Source of the DNA: Mytilus galloprovincialis
Taxonomy: Eukaryota; Mollusca; Bivalvia; Mytilida; Mytilidae
Direction of reading: 5' to 3'
Assembly (NCBI RefSeq): GCF_965363235.1
Contig: NC_134847.1
Coordinates: 52,980,439 to 53,044,438, forward strand
DNA: 64,000 nucleotides
Shown: one piece after another, positions 10,240-24,985 of the stretch
Numbering within the stretch: the first letter of the stretch is position 1
Layout: the number at the start of each line of letters is the position of its first letter
Notes under the pieces: model-generated
What the model was told of the DNA's origin: nothing
The model's input: the letters and a program-made list of their open reading frames with translations, nothing else
Database searches by the model: none
Program-made: the position numbers and the translations under genes

Positions 10240-13200
10240 CTGATTGACTTATCTATTTTTTCATTTTTATTACCTATCACACGATTGGTTGTTTTTGCGC
10301 ATGTTTCAAACCGGAAGTCTTATCTATGACTAAAAGACAGTTTGATGACGGAATCATATCCGGACCTCTTTTTTGTCGTTTTTCTCCCAAAATAACTCAA
10401 TCTCAATAATCATAAGAAAGGATGACAAATGCGACTATGCATGTTACCTATAGGACATAGAGGCATGATGATTGATTTATTGTGGAAGGAGAGAAGCGAC
10501 ACCCAAAATGAGGTCTTCCCGTTTAATAGTATAGATATTTCTTTATTCTCACAAACCAAATTACAAAGGTAAAGAGATAATTAACTAACGCATACAAAAA
10601 AGTAGTAATTTAAAACACAAGTGAAATTTGATTTTCTATTATAATAATCAATTGATTTTGAAGTACTGTGTAACATCGGTGTTTCCGCTAAGCTTGTGAC
10701 ATCAAGGAGTAAGCGCAAAGACTGCTCGGCTCGGAGTCATAATAAAATTGGTTTGTGTGAAGTAAGAAGTTCTCTTTCCGAACCGTTAGTTTGTGAACTA
10801 TTACGTTAAAATCCGGTAAAGCGTGTCCATGTTGTACAAAACAAGAGTAAAAAAATCATTTTATTAAAATAAACCATCTATTACTTATACAACATTGCAT
10901 AAGTACATTATTTACAGTATCAACACTATTTGCTGTCTAAAATATATATAATGTCTAAAATAATATAACAGACATTGGCACAGCTACGAACTATGTTTAT
11001 TTTAATAACTGTGAATAAAACACTTTATTCTGTTAAACATCAAAAGACATAAAATCTCAATTATAGGTTGCACTTTGCTATACCCCTATTTTTGTCTGTT
11101 TGTTTTATTCGCACACCAATATAATGCTCTTTTATGGGCCTGTCATACAAGTGAGAGGTTTAGCTAGCTATAAACCAGGTTTAAACTACCATTTTGTACA
11201 TTTGAATATGTCTATATCAAGTCATGACTATGACAGTTGTTATCCATTTGTTTGATACAGCTTGTTGATATTGAAGTAGGTCACAATTCAACGACAATAG
11301 TGCTTTTACGAATTTCTTGTATTTTAACTCGAATAGTTCAGTATCGTCTATCCATAATCTTGTAATCATCGGAATGTAACGAATGGAATATTTGGATTCT
11401 TATTTTCCAAGAAATTCCAGAAAGACCTCAATCGATAACAAAAATACTCGATTATCGTACATACATGTACAGTTGTACGGAAGTGTCAAAACCATTGCTT
11501 CGAAATACGCTTGCAAACTCTGTAAATTCACTCCCTATTTGCATTAAAAATTCCTCGACACTTAAATCATCCATTTTCAAGAAATGATTTGAAATCTTAA
11601 AACAATGTGCATCAAAGCATGGGAAAATGCTATTTTACGTTTCAGCCAATAAAAACACCATAAAGAGTAAATATACATGTAGAGCCACACCACTTCCCTT
11701 TTTAAATATTTTCCCCTATGTTTGCGTTATAACTCAAATGATTGCGTTATTTCGCAAATGTTCCGTTATAAAGCCGCGTGAAAGGGTTTGCGTTATAAAG
11801 CAAAAGTTATGATGTTTATTAACTCATTAATGACCACGTAATTTGAGAAATTGAATTATAATGGCTATCTTGGGCTTTTTATGTTATATTTACCAAAAGT
11901 TTTCATAAAGCTTGCAATATTATGTGGACAACTCTCTTCCAACATTCGACTTCTTGATTTTTTTATAATTTTTATTATTTTTTTAGTTGCTGTCACTATA
12001 ACCATGATAACGTACACCAACAGTTATCGTTTATAGTTTAAGTTATGTGTGTTGCCTCTTTCCTAAACCGACACGACACATCATATTTTAAAGGGTTATT
12101 GGGTATAACTTAAGGGTTTCCATTTAAAAATATGTACATTGGGCGACTAAGTGAAGAGAGTTTTAAGCGTCTATGTCCGTAGGTCTTCATGGTGAAGAGT
12201 TGTATTATCGGAAATCATACCACATTTTCCATTTTATCATAGAGATCTGCCAAAATTTATTACAGAAAGTAAAACTGAAAAAATGAATACATTCATTACC
12301 TTTATATCTAGACCCACGATATGGATCAAAAATTTAACAAACTGCGGACAGAAAGACAATGTAAGACGTTGGAATTGTAAAATGTGTATTCAATAACTAT
12401 ATATGTAGCTCCATTATTGATGTCAGAACGGCCGGGCTTCCCGATCGCTCCTAAATCCACAAGTCTGGTATAGCCTGCACATTTGTCTTTATTATACAAA
12501 GAGTCATAGGGTTTTAGCGAACTGGTTCATCGTGCTTTCGCGCGCATCTGTGTTTGTCGGAAAAAATTATCAGTAAGAAAATTGAGATATTTAGACTAAG
12601 AGAACTTTTGATATATTTTCTTTCCAAAACATAACTTTAGTGAACAGCTTATTTCACATATATATTATGAAGATAAAAAGAGGTAAAATATTACAAGAAA
12701 TAAAATTTAATATTTCATATAAAACTAAGTGAATCTTCTTTGTAATTGTAGAAAATAACTAATTCTTGTATAAAGCTTTTTGTATAAAAAGATATAATTA
12801 GAAAGTCTATAATGTTATGTAACTTTTAATATATAAGTATTAGATGTGAAATTCTTCTTATTTGACACTAAACGATATAAATAAGGTTTGACAGCTTAAA
12901 CTCTTAGAAGTATTTCCTTTAGCAAATATATCTGATTCTTTTCTATTGTTCACTTAGAATTCTATCTAACCAAATAATCGGATTTCCCTAATGGTCGTAA
13001 AAACAAAGTATTAAGTAATTAAAAATAGTAACCCCAAATTATGTAAAAATGTAAATTAGATAAAAAGAGATCTAACCAATAGAAACTGTCTTTATAAAAA
13101 TATGTATTCTAAAAGTCATTTTGATTGGTGAATAAAACAAGTCCAAGCAGCACGTGTTGTAGGGGTTTAAAATAGGAAACCCTAAGGTATCAAACATTAA

Positions 13201-13570
13201 TTTTCTCGTATGGTTGGACTCGAAATAAACATATATAGACATCTTTGTTTTATTCACCAGGAAGCCTCGAAAGAACGCGAACGACAGTCCCCCAAACTGT
13301 TGTAGTTAAAATAGAGAACACATATATGTAAAACAGAAACCAACAACACATTTCCCCTTCAACGGGAAAGGGGAGGCAACTGCCTTAGTCTGCGCTTTCC
13401 CCCTCTTTCCCGCATAACAGAAACATACAGTTCAAATATTCGGTCACAATATAAAAATAAATGAAAGAACACAATATTATTATTCATGATCATAATGATA
13501 TGATATGATAACAAAAGACGTATATTACCATATTGAACTACATATTTTTAATGTAATATTAAATGCAACA
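10240..13570. other. No gene recognised
   Basis: AT-rich, with short open frames only. A possible small inverted-repeat element lies at 13126-13259, whose ends read 'ggtgaataaaaca' and its complement. 'gcgttat' phrases recur at 11720-11800. Nothing here joins into a gene by splice sites. Confidence 0.5.
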
Positions 13571-13839
13571 ACACACCCACAGTTGTGATTTTCAAATATG
13601 TTTAGTTACGAAATAATTGTCTTACTATTAGAAAACAAAATATCTATATACATTCATGATTCAGATGATGACAATATGATTAATACATGTAAATGCAATA
13701 GCAGTTTCACTAACTCTTTAAGTAAATGTTCTCAAATGAAATATCAAAGTTTGAATGAAATTTTATGTAAAATGAAAGACAAGGGTGTCAAATTGGTTGT
13801 CCTTGAAAAAAATGACCAGTCAAGGTTTTGTAATTTGAT

Positions 13840-16868
<3,029 letters not shown>

Positions 16869-16879
16869 GGTTCTTATGT

Positions 16880-17275
16880 TCTAAAAAGTAAAAATATTGA
16901 ACATTAGTCATTTTAAAGTAGATATTTCATATATTATTCAAAATGGTTAAACTATCGAAGTAAATAAGATGAAAGTCGCCTGAATATTTCATAATTATAG
17001 CGAAAAAATGGGTGAAATAAAAAAAAATTAGTAGTATTATATATAGGACTGTGATAAGATTAAATAACTACAATTCAATTTGATTTTAAAGCTAACGCAG
17101 TTGAATATAAACATCAACTTATTAATAAAAGTTAATTGAGAAAAGATACATATTTCAATTTATTTATGAAGCATTATAATATAATTATGATAATTTTTGG
17201 ATTATTAACAGTACTTACATATTTTTTTTTCCTCGTTAATTTGTATCTATACGCCTGCTTCGATTTTCTTTTATG
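16880..17275 (-). other. 5'UTR exon and leader intron of actin paralogue 1 (inferred)
   Basis: The ATG exon starts at an acceptor ('ttttag', exon start 16880). Upstream, a consensus donor 'gtaagtac' ends a putative non-coding exon at 17219, about 55 nt after the start site expected from the TATA box at 17300-17306. Paralogue 2 has a matching donor ('gttagtac') at the same relative place, which supports the call. The start site itself is inferred. Confidence 0.65.
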
Positions 17276-17298
17276 CCAATCTACAGAATAACTGTTCA

Positions 17299-17392
17299 AT
17301 TTATACCAAAACTGTGCTTACTCTTATTTCTGACTATCGTTTTTGATAATTTCCATATATGGGCAAAGGTTCTTATTGTTGGACATAAAAGG
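17299..17392 (-). promoter_or_regulatory. Actin 1 promoter: CArG box, CArG-like box, TATA box
   Basis: A perfect CArG box (serum response element core), CCATATATGG, is at 17353-17362. A TATA box reading 'ggtataaatt' on the minus strand is at 17299-17308, about 47 bp downstream. A one-mismatch CArG-like box 'ccttttatgt' is at 17383-17392. The same three elements in the same order and nearly the same spacing occur at paralogue 2. SRF control through CArG boxes is the established mode for animal actin genes. Confidence 0.75.
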
Positions 17393-17479
17393 ATATACCT
17401 TTACTTATATTCAAAGAAAGGTCATAACTATTTTTAAACAGGAGTTATGTCCCATTAGTTTTGATTCACAATTTATTTC

Positions 17480-17965
17480 TACCTGTAATCTATTTTTAAC
17501 TCTGATTGGAAAATTGTTCGTTATGTAAACAAATCCGTAGATCAGTAATTCTGTATATGGTAAAAGTTTCCAGACTACTGATATTGAAGATTCTATTTCC
17601 GTATTTGGAAATTTTCCTTCAGACGAGTATCTAAGAATAAATGTAAACACGACAACAACTAAATCAACATGAATATTAAAATTATTTATATATATGTAGA
17701 ATAACTGCGTAAAAGGATAATTCAACCCATGAATTAAATTAATTTATAACACATAAAGTTTGTTAGAAATTCTGAAAGAGGAAGACTTAGAGAATACTAC
17801 TAATTATAATTTATAACATGATATGTTTTTCGTGTTAACTTTATATTCGAAGCGCTATTTGTGGATTTTTCCATCGCAAATCAAAAAGTTGAAAGCCAAC
17901 TTTGAAGGATGTAAATATATTATTAATAACTAAAACATAAGAACCGATAAAATCAAAAGGAACAT
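17480..17965. repeat. Segmental duplication copy A (upstream of actin 1)
   Basis: Shares 'ctatttttaactctgattgg', 'ttctgtatatggtaaaa', 'tttccagactac', 'tatttggaaa', 'attgaaagcca'-like and 'aaaacat..gaaccgata' blocks in the same order with 18955-19565. Similarity is patchy, so the duplication is old. It starts about 90 bp upstream of the actin 1 CArG-like box. Confidence 0.7.
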
Positions 17966-18084
17966 TAAAAGTAAAGCCAAATTTATCTAAGTTCAAATTA
18001 ATTATGCAGAGCGATTTGCAGCTTGAATTCTCCAAATATTTTCTTAATTACTATAATTATAATTGAACTATTAAGACCATTTTT

Positions 18085-18230
18085 CGTTTTCGCATTGTTG
18101 CCTTTCAGAATTATTTTATAGGGCGAAAACATGAAGTTAAAAACGCGAAAACGCGAAAACGCGAGTCAACTTGATGATTTGTACTTCTCTTTCGCGTTTT
18201 CATGTTTTCGCAATTTAGCAATTTTAGCAA
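18085..18230. repeat. GCGAAAAC hairpin repeat
   Basis: 'gcgaaaacatgaa' and tandem 'aacgcgaaaacgcgaaaacg' are followed about 40 bp later by the inverted 'tttcgcgttttcatgttttc'. A strong hairpin is possible. The surrounding 17830-18080 shows no gene. Confidence 0.65.
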
Positions 18231-18309
18231 TTTTGCATTTGTTTAACATTTGTTTTTCCAAATCCATTTGTATCTAACTAAGTAGTATGGATTTTGCTTA
18301 CAAAAAACA

Positions 18310-18790
18310 TAGGTAACCGCATGGTCTTCAACAATGAGTAAAACATATTCAGAATAGTCAGCTATGTAAGGCCCTGAAATAACAAATGTGAAACAATTCA
18401 AACAAGAAAACTATCGACCTGATTTATGTTCAAAATAATGATCGAAAAACAAATATGATACATGTATATAGCAACACACGACAACCACTGAATTACAGGC
18501 TTCTGACTTAGAACATTGACATACAGAATGTAGCTGTGTTACTTGAATTTGAAGGCACCAACCCTGTCCTAACATAGGACAGTGGTGTAACAGTGCAATA
18601 TAAGAGAAAATAAATCAGATGAAATGGGCTTAACTCATCAGCTGGATACACAGTAGAAATACATCTAACAAACACACAGAGCAGACGTGACAGGATACCA
18701 ATGCATCCCCACAACAACACCAAAAGAAGAAAACACTAAGTATAGATCTGCGAGAACTTGCAGTTATTTTATTGTCCATCTTTCACATTT
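18310..18790 (-). repeat. Dispersed repeat, subfamily 1 (long copy)
   Basis: Reverse orientation relative to 60-240. It contains 'gaccatgcggttacc'-type and 'actcatcag' blocks, 'cctgtcctaacataggacag' and 'agatctgcgagaacttgc'. It is the fullest copy here together with the split copy at 20500/23960. The open frame at 18508-18723 belongs to it. Confidence 0.7.
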
Positions 18791-18954
18791 ATTTTTGTGT
18801 ATTTCAAAAGGTTCAGGTTTCAACAATTCGTCAGACTTAATAGTGCATTAACACAGAGGTTATGAACATTTTCAATCTTTAAATTTCAAAACTCTATCAT
18901 TTAATTACACGCAATTAATAGTCCAACATCCGATTAGTCCAACAACTCATACAT

Positions 18955-19565
18955 TGTACCTAATATCTATTTTTAACTCTGATTGGAATAATTGTATGAT
19001 CATCATATTAATGTAAACAACAAAGCTGTCAAGTCAGTCAAAATCAATACTTATTTAGTTATCAAAAGTACCAGGACTATAATTTTATACGCCAGACGCG
19101 CGTTTCGTCTACATAAGACTCATCAGTGACGCTCAGATCAAAATAGTTAAAAAGCCAAACAAATACAAAGTTGAAGAGCATTGAGGACCCAAAATTCCAT
19201 TTTTAAAGTTATTACAATTCTGTATATGGTAAAACTTTCCAGACTACGGATATTGGAGATCCTAATCCCATATTTGGAAAATTTCCTCAAACATTACAAG
19301 AAGTATTAAGTCAACGTGAATATTGAACATATATATGCGTAGAAAAACAGCGTAAAAGAGAATGGTACTCAAGAATTAAATTAACTTTAAATAATTTAAT
19401 TTGTTAGAAACTGTGTTAACCTTAAAATGCTGAAAATACCAACTGAACATATTAATATATATCATAATAATAATGTTAATAAGGAACCCTCTAAACAAAA
19501 AAATTGAAAGCCAAGAATAAAAATATATTGTACCTAAAACATGAGAACCGATATTATCTAAGGTC
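18955..19565. repeat. Segmental duplication copy B, interrupted by an insertion
   Basis: Matches 17480-17965 in block order, but is split at about 19028-19208 by the 'gacgaaacgcg' repeat. No CArG or TATA element comparable to the actin promoter is visible next to it, so it is not evidence for a third actin gene. Confidence 0.65.
19040..19210 (-). repeat. Dispersed 'gacgaaacgcg' repeat inserted in duplication copy B
   Basis: Contains 'gccagacgcgcgtttcgtc' and 'tcatcagtgacgctcagatc', the complement of the block at 8555-8700. It lies exactly where copy B departs from copy A, so it entered after the duplication. Confidence 0.7.
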
Positions 19566-19710
19566 ACCTGTACTGCAAGGTACCATACTAAAGGAAGGCA
19601 GGGAACGTGTTTTGAGGTAATAACTCCGTACATAAAAGCAAAAATTACTGATATGGCAAGAGATACACACTATAAACAGGATGTGTAAATTATAATATAA
19701 AACAGATTAT

Positions 19711-20053
19711 ATAAGTATTGTGCAACACCACAGTGTTGAGCAATAGCTAGAAATCTGCAACTGCATGGTATTGCGCAATAGCACACTATTGTGCAATATC
19801 AAGAAATCTTCAATTGAACAGTATTGTGTAATAGAAATAAATATTCAATCGTATACGTATATAGTACTGCACAATAGCACAGTATTGCGCAATAGCGAGA
19901 AATCTTCAAATGTACAGTATTGCGCATTAACACGGTATTGCACATCAGCAAGAAAAATTCTATTGCACAGTTATGCACAATATCACATGCTTGCGTACTA
20001 GCAAAGTATTGCAAAATATGACAGTATTGAGCAATAGCAAGAAATCTTCAGTT
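19711..20053. repeat. Degenerate tandem array of GCAATA/TATTGC units
   Basis: About seven units of roughly 50 bp, each with 'cagtattgcgcaatagc' and 'aagaaatcttcaa'. Every unit carries a small palindrome TATTG(C/T)GCAATA. The two open frames over this block are repeat artefacts. It is related to 1675-1770. Confidence 0.8.
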
Positions 20054-20224
20054 GAAAATTCATACAAATATTTTAACCAATTTCAAATTGTTCAGATCTT
20101 TCACCACATTTATTTTGTGTCAAAAACCCATATAATTCATGTCAAATCGAAATTCAGACAGTATCAAACTTGAATATTGTATCGGGTTCGACCTCTGTAG
20201 TCGTATCAGATTTGTCTACATTTT

Positions 20225-20395
20225 TATTTTTTTTTTTTATTTCGGAGCCTTTTATATCTAAGTAAGTGGTATGGGTTTTGCTTATGGCTGAAGGTCGTGC
20301 GATTACCTATAGTTGTTAACTTTTATGTCATTTGGACTCTGGTGGAGAGTTGTCTCTAGTCAATGGCAATAATACCGCATCCTTCTTTTTATTTT
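20225..20395 (+). repeat. Dispersed repeat, subfamily 1 (3' part)
   Basis: Same core as 60-240: 'gtggtatgggttttgctta', 'cctatagttgttaac', ending 'aataccgcatccttc' and a T-rich run. Confidence 0.7.
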
Positions 20396-20499
20396 ACATA
20401 AAAAATGCTGCAATTTTGGTTTGATGCTTATTTACGACGGATGTTGTTTGTTAATTAAATGTATATACTAGGAACTGCGTTTAATACATGACTGTATTT

Positions 20500-20625
20500 A
20501 TAAAGATAAGAAGATGTGGTAAGATTGCCAATATGACAACTCTCCGGAAAAGACCAAATGAAACAGAAATAAACAGCTATAGGTCACCACACGGTCTTCG
20601 ACAATGGATTAAACCACATTCCGCA
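20500..20625 (-). repeat. Dispersed repeat subfamily 1, left half, split by a transposon
   Basis: Reverse copy beginning 'agaagatgtggtaagattgc' and reading up to 'accacattccgca'. Its continuation resumes at 23557 ('cattccgcatagtcagc'). The two halves align to one uninterrupted copy elsewhere, which dates the insertion after this repeat. Confidence 0.8.
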
Positions 20626-20910
20626 AGGTGTTGCTTAACGGCGGAAACGGAAAACGGAACGGAAACGGAAAGAAACTTTAATATAGACTTAATTTAAGGG
20701 GAGAAATAAAAAACTATATGAAAATCAATAGATCTTGTCTTGCTAATTTTTGATAATTAAACGTTTTATCTATTTACCATATATTTTAATATAACAGGCG
20801 AAAATGCAAGCGAGAAAATTCGTCATATAAGGTCGCTAACTCCTGTAAGAAGTCATCTGACTGTTTTTACGTGAATGGACATTAGGTAGAGCTCAACATT
20901 CCAATAAAAT

Positions 20911-21316
20911 TGAGAATGAAAACGGGGAATATGTCAAAGAGGCAACAACCTGACAAAGGAGCAGACAACATCTGAAGGCCACCAATGGGTCTCCAACGCA
21001 GCGAGAAAATCCCGCATCCGGAGGTGGTATCAGCTGACCCCTAAATAAAATTGTGTGCTAGTTCAGTCAAAATGAGCGTCACACTAAACTCCAAAACATA
21101 TAAATGAGATTAAATTTTTAAAAAAATACAAGACTAACAAAGGTCAGAGGTTCCTGACTTGGGACAGGCGCAAAAATGCGGTGGGGTTAAACATGTTTTG
21201 TCAGATCCCAACTCGCCACCTATACCTCTAGCCAATGTAGAATAAAGAAACACATATGAAGCATACACACAGTAAAACTCATTTTAAAAGAAGTCCGAGT
21301 CCGATGTCAGATTATA
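20911..21316 (-). mobile_element. Retroelement 3' tail (5'-truncated copy)
   Basis: Complement of the tail that follows the reverse transcriptase at 49545-50970. It shares 'atgtcaaagaggcaacaacc', 'gtctccaacg..gcgagaaa', 'gacttgggacaggcgcaaaa', 'tacctctagccaatgtag' and 'aagtccgagtccgatgtc'. It contains no coding part, so it is a 5'-truncated insertion inside the transposon at 20626-23556. Confidence 0.75.
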
Positions 21317-22179
21317 CATGTTTTTCGTTATTCATAACGTTTCTTAATAGAAAGCACTTGCATTTTATCCCTATGTTTTAATTTAAGCCATGTCGGCTAA
21401 CTTGGCTGACAGGCAGGATTATCCAACACAGTTTTTAAATTAGATACACCAATGGTGATTGTTGCAAAGTTTAACCAAAACTATCAGGCGATTCCCTAAA
21501 AGACATATGTTCAATAACATTTTGCTTATTAGTTTCAGAGACTGCATATAATGAGGAATTTTGTAAAAGTTAACAAAGACAAAATCGGACGACGAACGCT
21601 AAGTGACGAGAAAAGCTCACTTAGCAGGACCAGGTCAGATAAAAAATATATCTCGCAAAGTGTACCACTAAAGACTAAAGCAGGTCTTAGTACCAGCAGA
21701 AAACGACCATGACAGAGGAAAAACATTGAATGAACAGTTCACTATAATTGTATCAACCAAGAAGACATCAACTAAATATGTACCACTAAAAAAACCGTTA
21801 CATCCAAAATGGAAAGACATAATAACTTAAGTATGGGCGAGAACAAAATTAGAATATGGATTCAAAACATAAAAAGTATGAGGGCCAGAAGAAATAGGCC
21901 ATAGAATGTTAAAAAAATAGACCTAAAAAATATAAAATGAATTAGCAGCTATCATGATTATTGACCATTTTTTCAACAATCATCAATACCAGCTTGATAC
22001 CCGATGAATGGACAACAGGAGACATTTGTATATTTCCGCAAATTAAGTATCTGAAACATGCATTCTCTGCAAGATGCTGCAGCATATAGTACAGTCCAAC
22101 ATAATGTGTTACCGTCTAGATGATCATAATATCATTCATTAATGGTTTACGTCTTAGATGCATGATTTTTTTATTAGTT

Positions 22180-22480
22180 GTTAGTGGCTTTGAAATAGCT
22201 ATCACTTAACTGCGAGTACTCGCAGAAAAGTATCTAGTGGTTTTTCGTTATTGGGATGTAGAAGTACCCGGCCACGTCCAATTGTATTTGTGTCCATCTG
22301 AGGAGTTGCGCCTTTTCAATGGATTTTTATAGTTAGTTCGTTCTTATGTTGTAATGTTATACCACTGTCCCAGGTTAGGGGCGGGGGTTGGGATCCTGCA
22401 AACATATTAAACCCCGCCACATTCTGTATGTATGTGCCTGTCCCAAGTCATTTCGGGGCCTTTTATAGCTGACTATACAC
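22180..22480 (+). repeat. Dispersed repeat, subfamily 1 (5' and middle part)
   Basis: Contains 'aactgcgagtactcgcag', 'ggagttgcgccttttcaatg', 'accactgtcccaggttag' and 'catttcggggccttttatag'. It lies within the 2.9-kb transposon. Confidence 0.65.
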
Positions 22481-23556
22481 ACTTGAGAGGAATTGAATTT
22501 TCAGAGAAGAATTAAGCGGCATGATATTTGAAGCAGCGTAGACAACTTGATTTTGAAAACCTTAGGACATGACTACAACTAACTTGGTGATGGCACTGTG
22601 CAAATCGTACATATCCATGTAGGCTACAAATTGTTCGCCACTTTTTGCACATCAATTCGTATATTTTTAATTTAAATTTTAGGAGATATAATGCTTTTCC
22701 TATGTAACTCCAAACATCATCAATTGACTTCAGTATTGCAAGAATTTACTATACAAATCCTAGAGTATTGTTAAAGGGTGAGAAAGGCTTTGTATAGTGA
22801 GAGATTTTCTCAATTTGTTTTCATAAAAATAAAGTATATACAAGTTTCTATTCTAGTTCCCTGGTTTCCATATCGAATTTTGTCCATACACCATTGTCCT
22901 ATTAGGTTTCTTTTACGTTTTCTTTCCATTATACAAGAAAAGATTCAACGAAAATCACCAATGCAGAATAACGCAACAAGATACACCACAACACTCATCT
23001 TGATTCAAGGCAATTAAAAAAGAAAAAAAATGATTAAAAAGATTTCCCCAAAAGTTTATTACTTCACATCCTATTTATAGAATCGAGGCTGATGTCAATC
23101 ATTTTTAGGCCTATATAGATTGATTTTGTGTTGTTGGGTTGCTATCTTATTGACATTGATCAAACTTTTTAAAAAAAATCGAAAAGACTATCCTGAATCG
23201 CACGAACGACGTACACATGACTTTATCAAATATTTCAAAAACAGTCTCAACATCTCCTGGTAATTATTTCAATACTTTATGCTTCAAAATCTTTTATTTT
23301 AAATTCATTCCTCTTGGTTTTTCTGGTAAGCATGTGCAATACTATATAAAGCATACCTATGTAGATAAAATAACCAAAAAGAAAAGATATTATATCTCAA
23401 ACTCCGAAACAGTGGTGACATCTGGCTACGCTTTCTTTTTTGTTAAGAAAGGGAAGTATGACCCGAACGATAACGCTGTATGGAGTTTGGTTATATCTTT
23501 CTGTTTCCGTTTTCCGCTTCCGTTCCGTTTTCCGTTTCCACCGTTTAGTAACACCC

Positions 23557-23960
23557 CATTCCGCATAGTCAGCTTTAAAAGGGCCAAAAATGACAAATGA
23601 AAAACAATTTAAACGAGAAAACTAACGGTTTGATTATGTACAATATGATGATTGCAAAACAAATATAATACACAGCAACAAACGACATACACTGAATTAC
23701 AGACTCATGACTCCTGACTTGAGACAGGGACATATACATAATAGGGCGAGGAGTTTTAAATAAGAACAGACTTTAAAATGAGATGAAAAGGGCCTTACTC
23801 ATCAAGTGGATACAAAGCAGAAATACATCTCTGACAAGAACACAGAGCGGACAAGGTACCAATACATCCCCACAAAAAAAAGTACAGATCTGCGAGTACT
23901 TGCAGATATTTTATTGTCCGTTTTTCACATTTATTTTTGCGTATGAGTATTTCAAAAGGA
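23557..23960 (-). repeat. Dispersed repeat subfamily 1, right half of the split copy
   Basis: Continues the copy interrupted at 20625. It runs through 'gcatagtcagctttaaaagg', 'actgaattacagactc', 'cttgagacagggac' and 'agatctgcgagtacttgc'. Confidence 0.8.
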
Positions 23961-24094
23961 CAAGATTCATTAACATATGGTTATAAATATTTTAGATCTT
24001 TAATTACTTTCAATAGTCCAACATCTGATGTGCATTTTTCTGTCAAATAAACACAACGCCTTGGTTAAAACGAAAGTGAAATTCTAAACAAAAA

Positions 24095-24300
24095 AATTAA
24101 GGAGATGCGTTATGATTACCAATGAGACAACTACCCTCTATAATTCAAATAAAGTGGATGTAAGCAATTGTAGACAACCACCCGGCCTTTGACAATGAGA
24201 AAAACCTATACCGTACAGTCAGCTAAAAATGCCACAACACGATAAATATATTAGATAAATTCAATTCAGAAAATTAACGACCAAATTCATTATAAAATAT
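24095..24300 (-). repeat. Dispersed repeat, subfamily 1 (fragment)
   Basis: Starts 'ggagatgcgttatgattacc' and contains 'aatgagacaactaccctc' and 'tgacaatgagaaaaacc'. Confidence 0.6.
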
Positions 24301-24319
24301 TTTACGATTATTTTTCTTA

Positions 24320-24655
24320 CATCAAATTGAGAATGAAAATGGGGAATGTGTCAAAGAGACAACAACCTGACCAAAGAGCGTAAAACAGCCCAAGGCCAAC
24401 AATCATTATGGGTCTTCAACTTAACGTCGTCCAGAACATGCATGAAATATTTGCAACTGGACGTTAAGAAACATACAATCAATCAATCAACACAGCGAGA
24501 AAATCATCCACACGGAAGCACCCTTGCAAGACATAAACCAACGACAACCACTGACCTACAGGCTCCTGACATGTATCGGACAGGTTCATATAAAAAATAG
24601 TGCGGGGTTAATCATTTTTGTGAGCGCTCAACCTTCCCCTAATCTGGTAGGTTAT
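24320..24655 (-). mobile_element. Retroelement 3' tail (diverged copy)
   Basis: Begins 'gaatgaaaatggggaatgtg' and 'tcaaagagacaacaacc', as in the other tails, but is interrupted near 24419-24468 by a segment bounded by 'cttaacgtc' and 'gacgttaag' that looks like a small insertion. The remainder keeps 'ctacaggctcctgac' and 'gcggggttaatc'. Confidence 0.6.
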
Positions 24656-24844
24656 GATTATTTTATATTGTTTCAGATCAGTATTTTTTGTAAACCCAAC
24701 TACAAAGTTTTATTTTACGTAAAGTTGTCTTAATGCCACAAAGGTATAAAATAGAGGCAAATAATATCAAGAGGGAGATTCAAAAGCAACAACAACAAAA
24801 AACAAATAAACAAACAACAGTACACAAAAAACTGCATAGAAAAC

Positions 24845-24985
24845 TACAGAATGAGAAACCCATTATAGTTTGCTGTTCGGTGTGATCCAAGGCTCCGTGT
24901 TGAAGACCTTACTTTTACCTATATTGGTTTACTTATACAAATTAAGACTTGGATGGCGAGTTGTCTCATTGGCACTCAGACCACA
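24845..24985 (+). repeat. Dispersed repeat, subfamily 2
   Basis: Contains 'tttgctgttcggtgtgatcc', 'caaggctccgtgttgaagac' and an end at 'gtctcattggcactcagacc', matching 3255-3430. Confidence 0.7.

Larger units (their letters stand above)
20626..23556. mobile_element. 2.93-kb DNA transposon with about 50-bp TIRs and 9-bp target-site duplication
   Basis: The left end starts AGGTGTTGCTTAACGGCGG and the right end, complemented, starts GGGTGTTACTAAACGGTGG. Both continue with the same run of 'aaacgg' repeats. The 9-bp direct repeat CATTCCGCA flanks it exactly (20617-20625 and 23557-23565). The host repeat is intact across the insertion, which confirms the ends. A 9-bp duplication fits Mutator-like elements, and an 8-9 bp one fits Merlin or P-type, but no transposase motif could be recognised. 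The interior is littered with other repeats (20911-21316, 22180-22480). It is probably a non-autonomous or decayed element. The 127-codon frame at 23217-23600 runs into the right TIR and is not recognised. Confidence 0.88.

Noticed and set aside
18955..19565. Possible third actin promoter or gene remnant
   Set aside because: No CArG box, TATA box or actin coding fragment is found with this duplicated block.
23217..23600. 127-codon frame at the right end of the 2.9-kb transposon
   Set aside because: Runs into the TIR, and I see no transposase or DNA-binding motif; kept only as part of the element.
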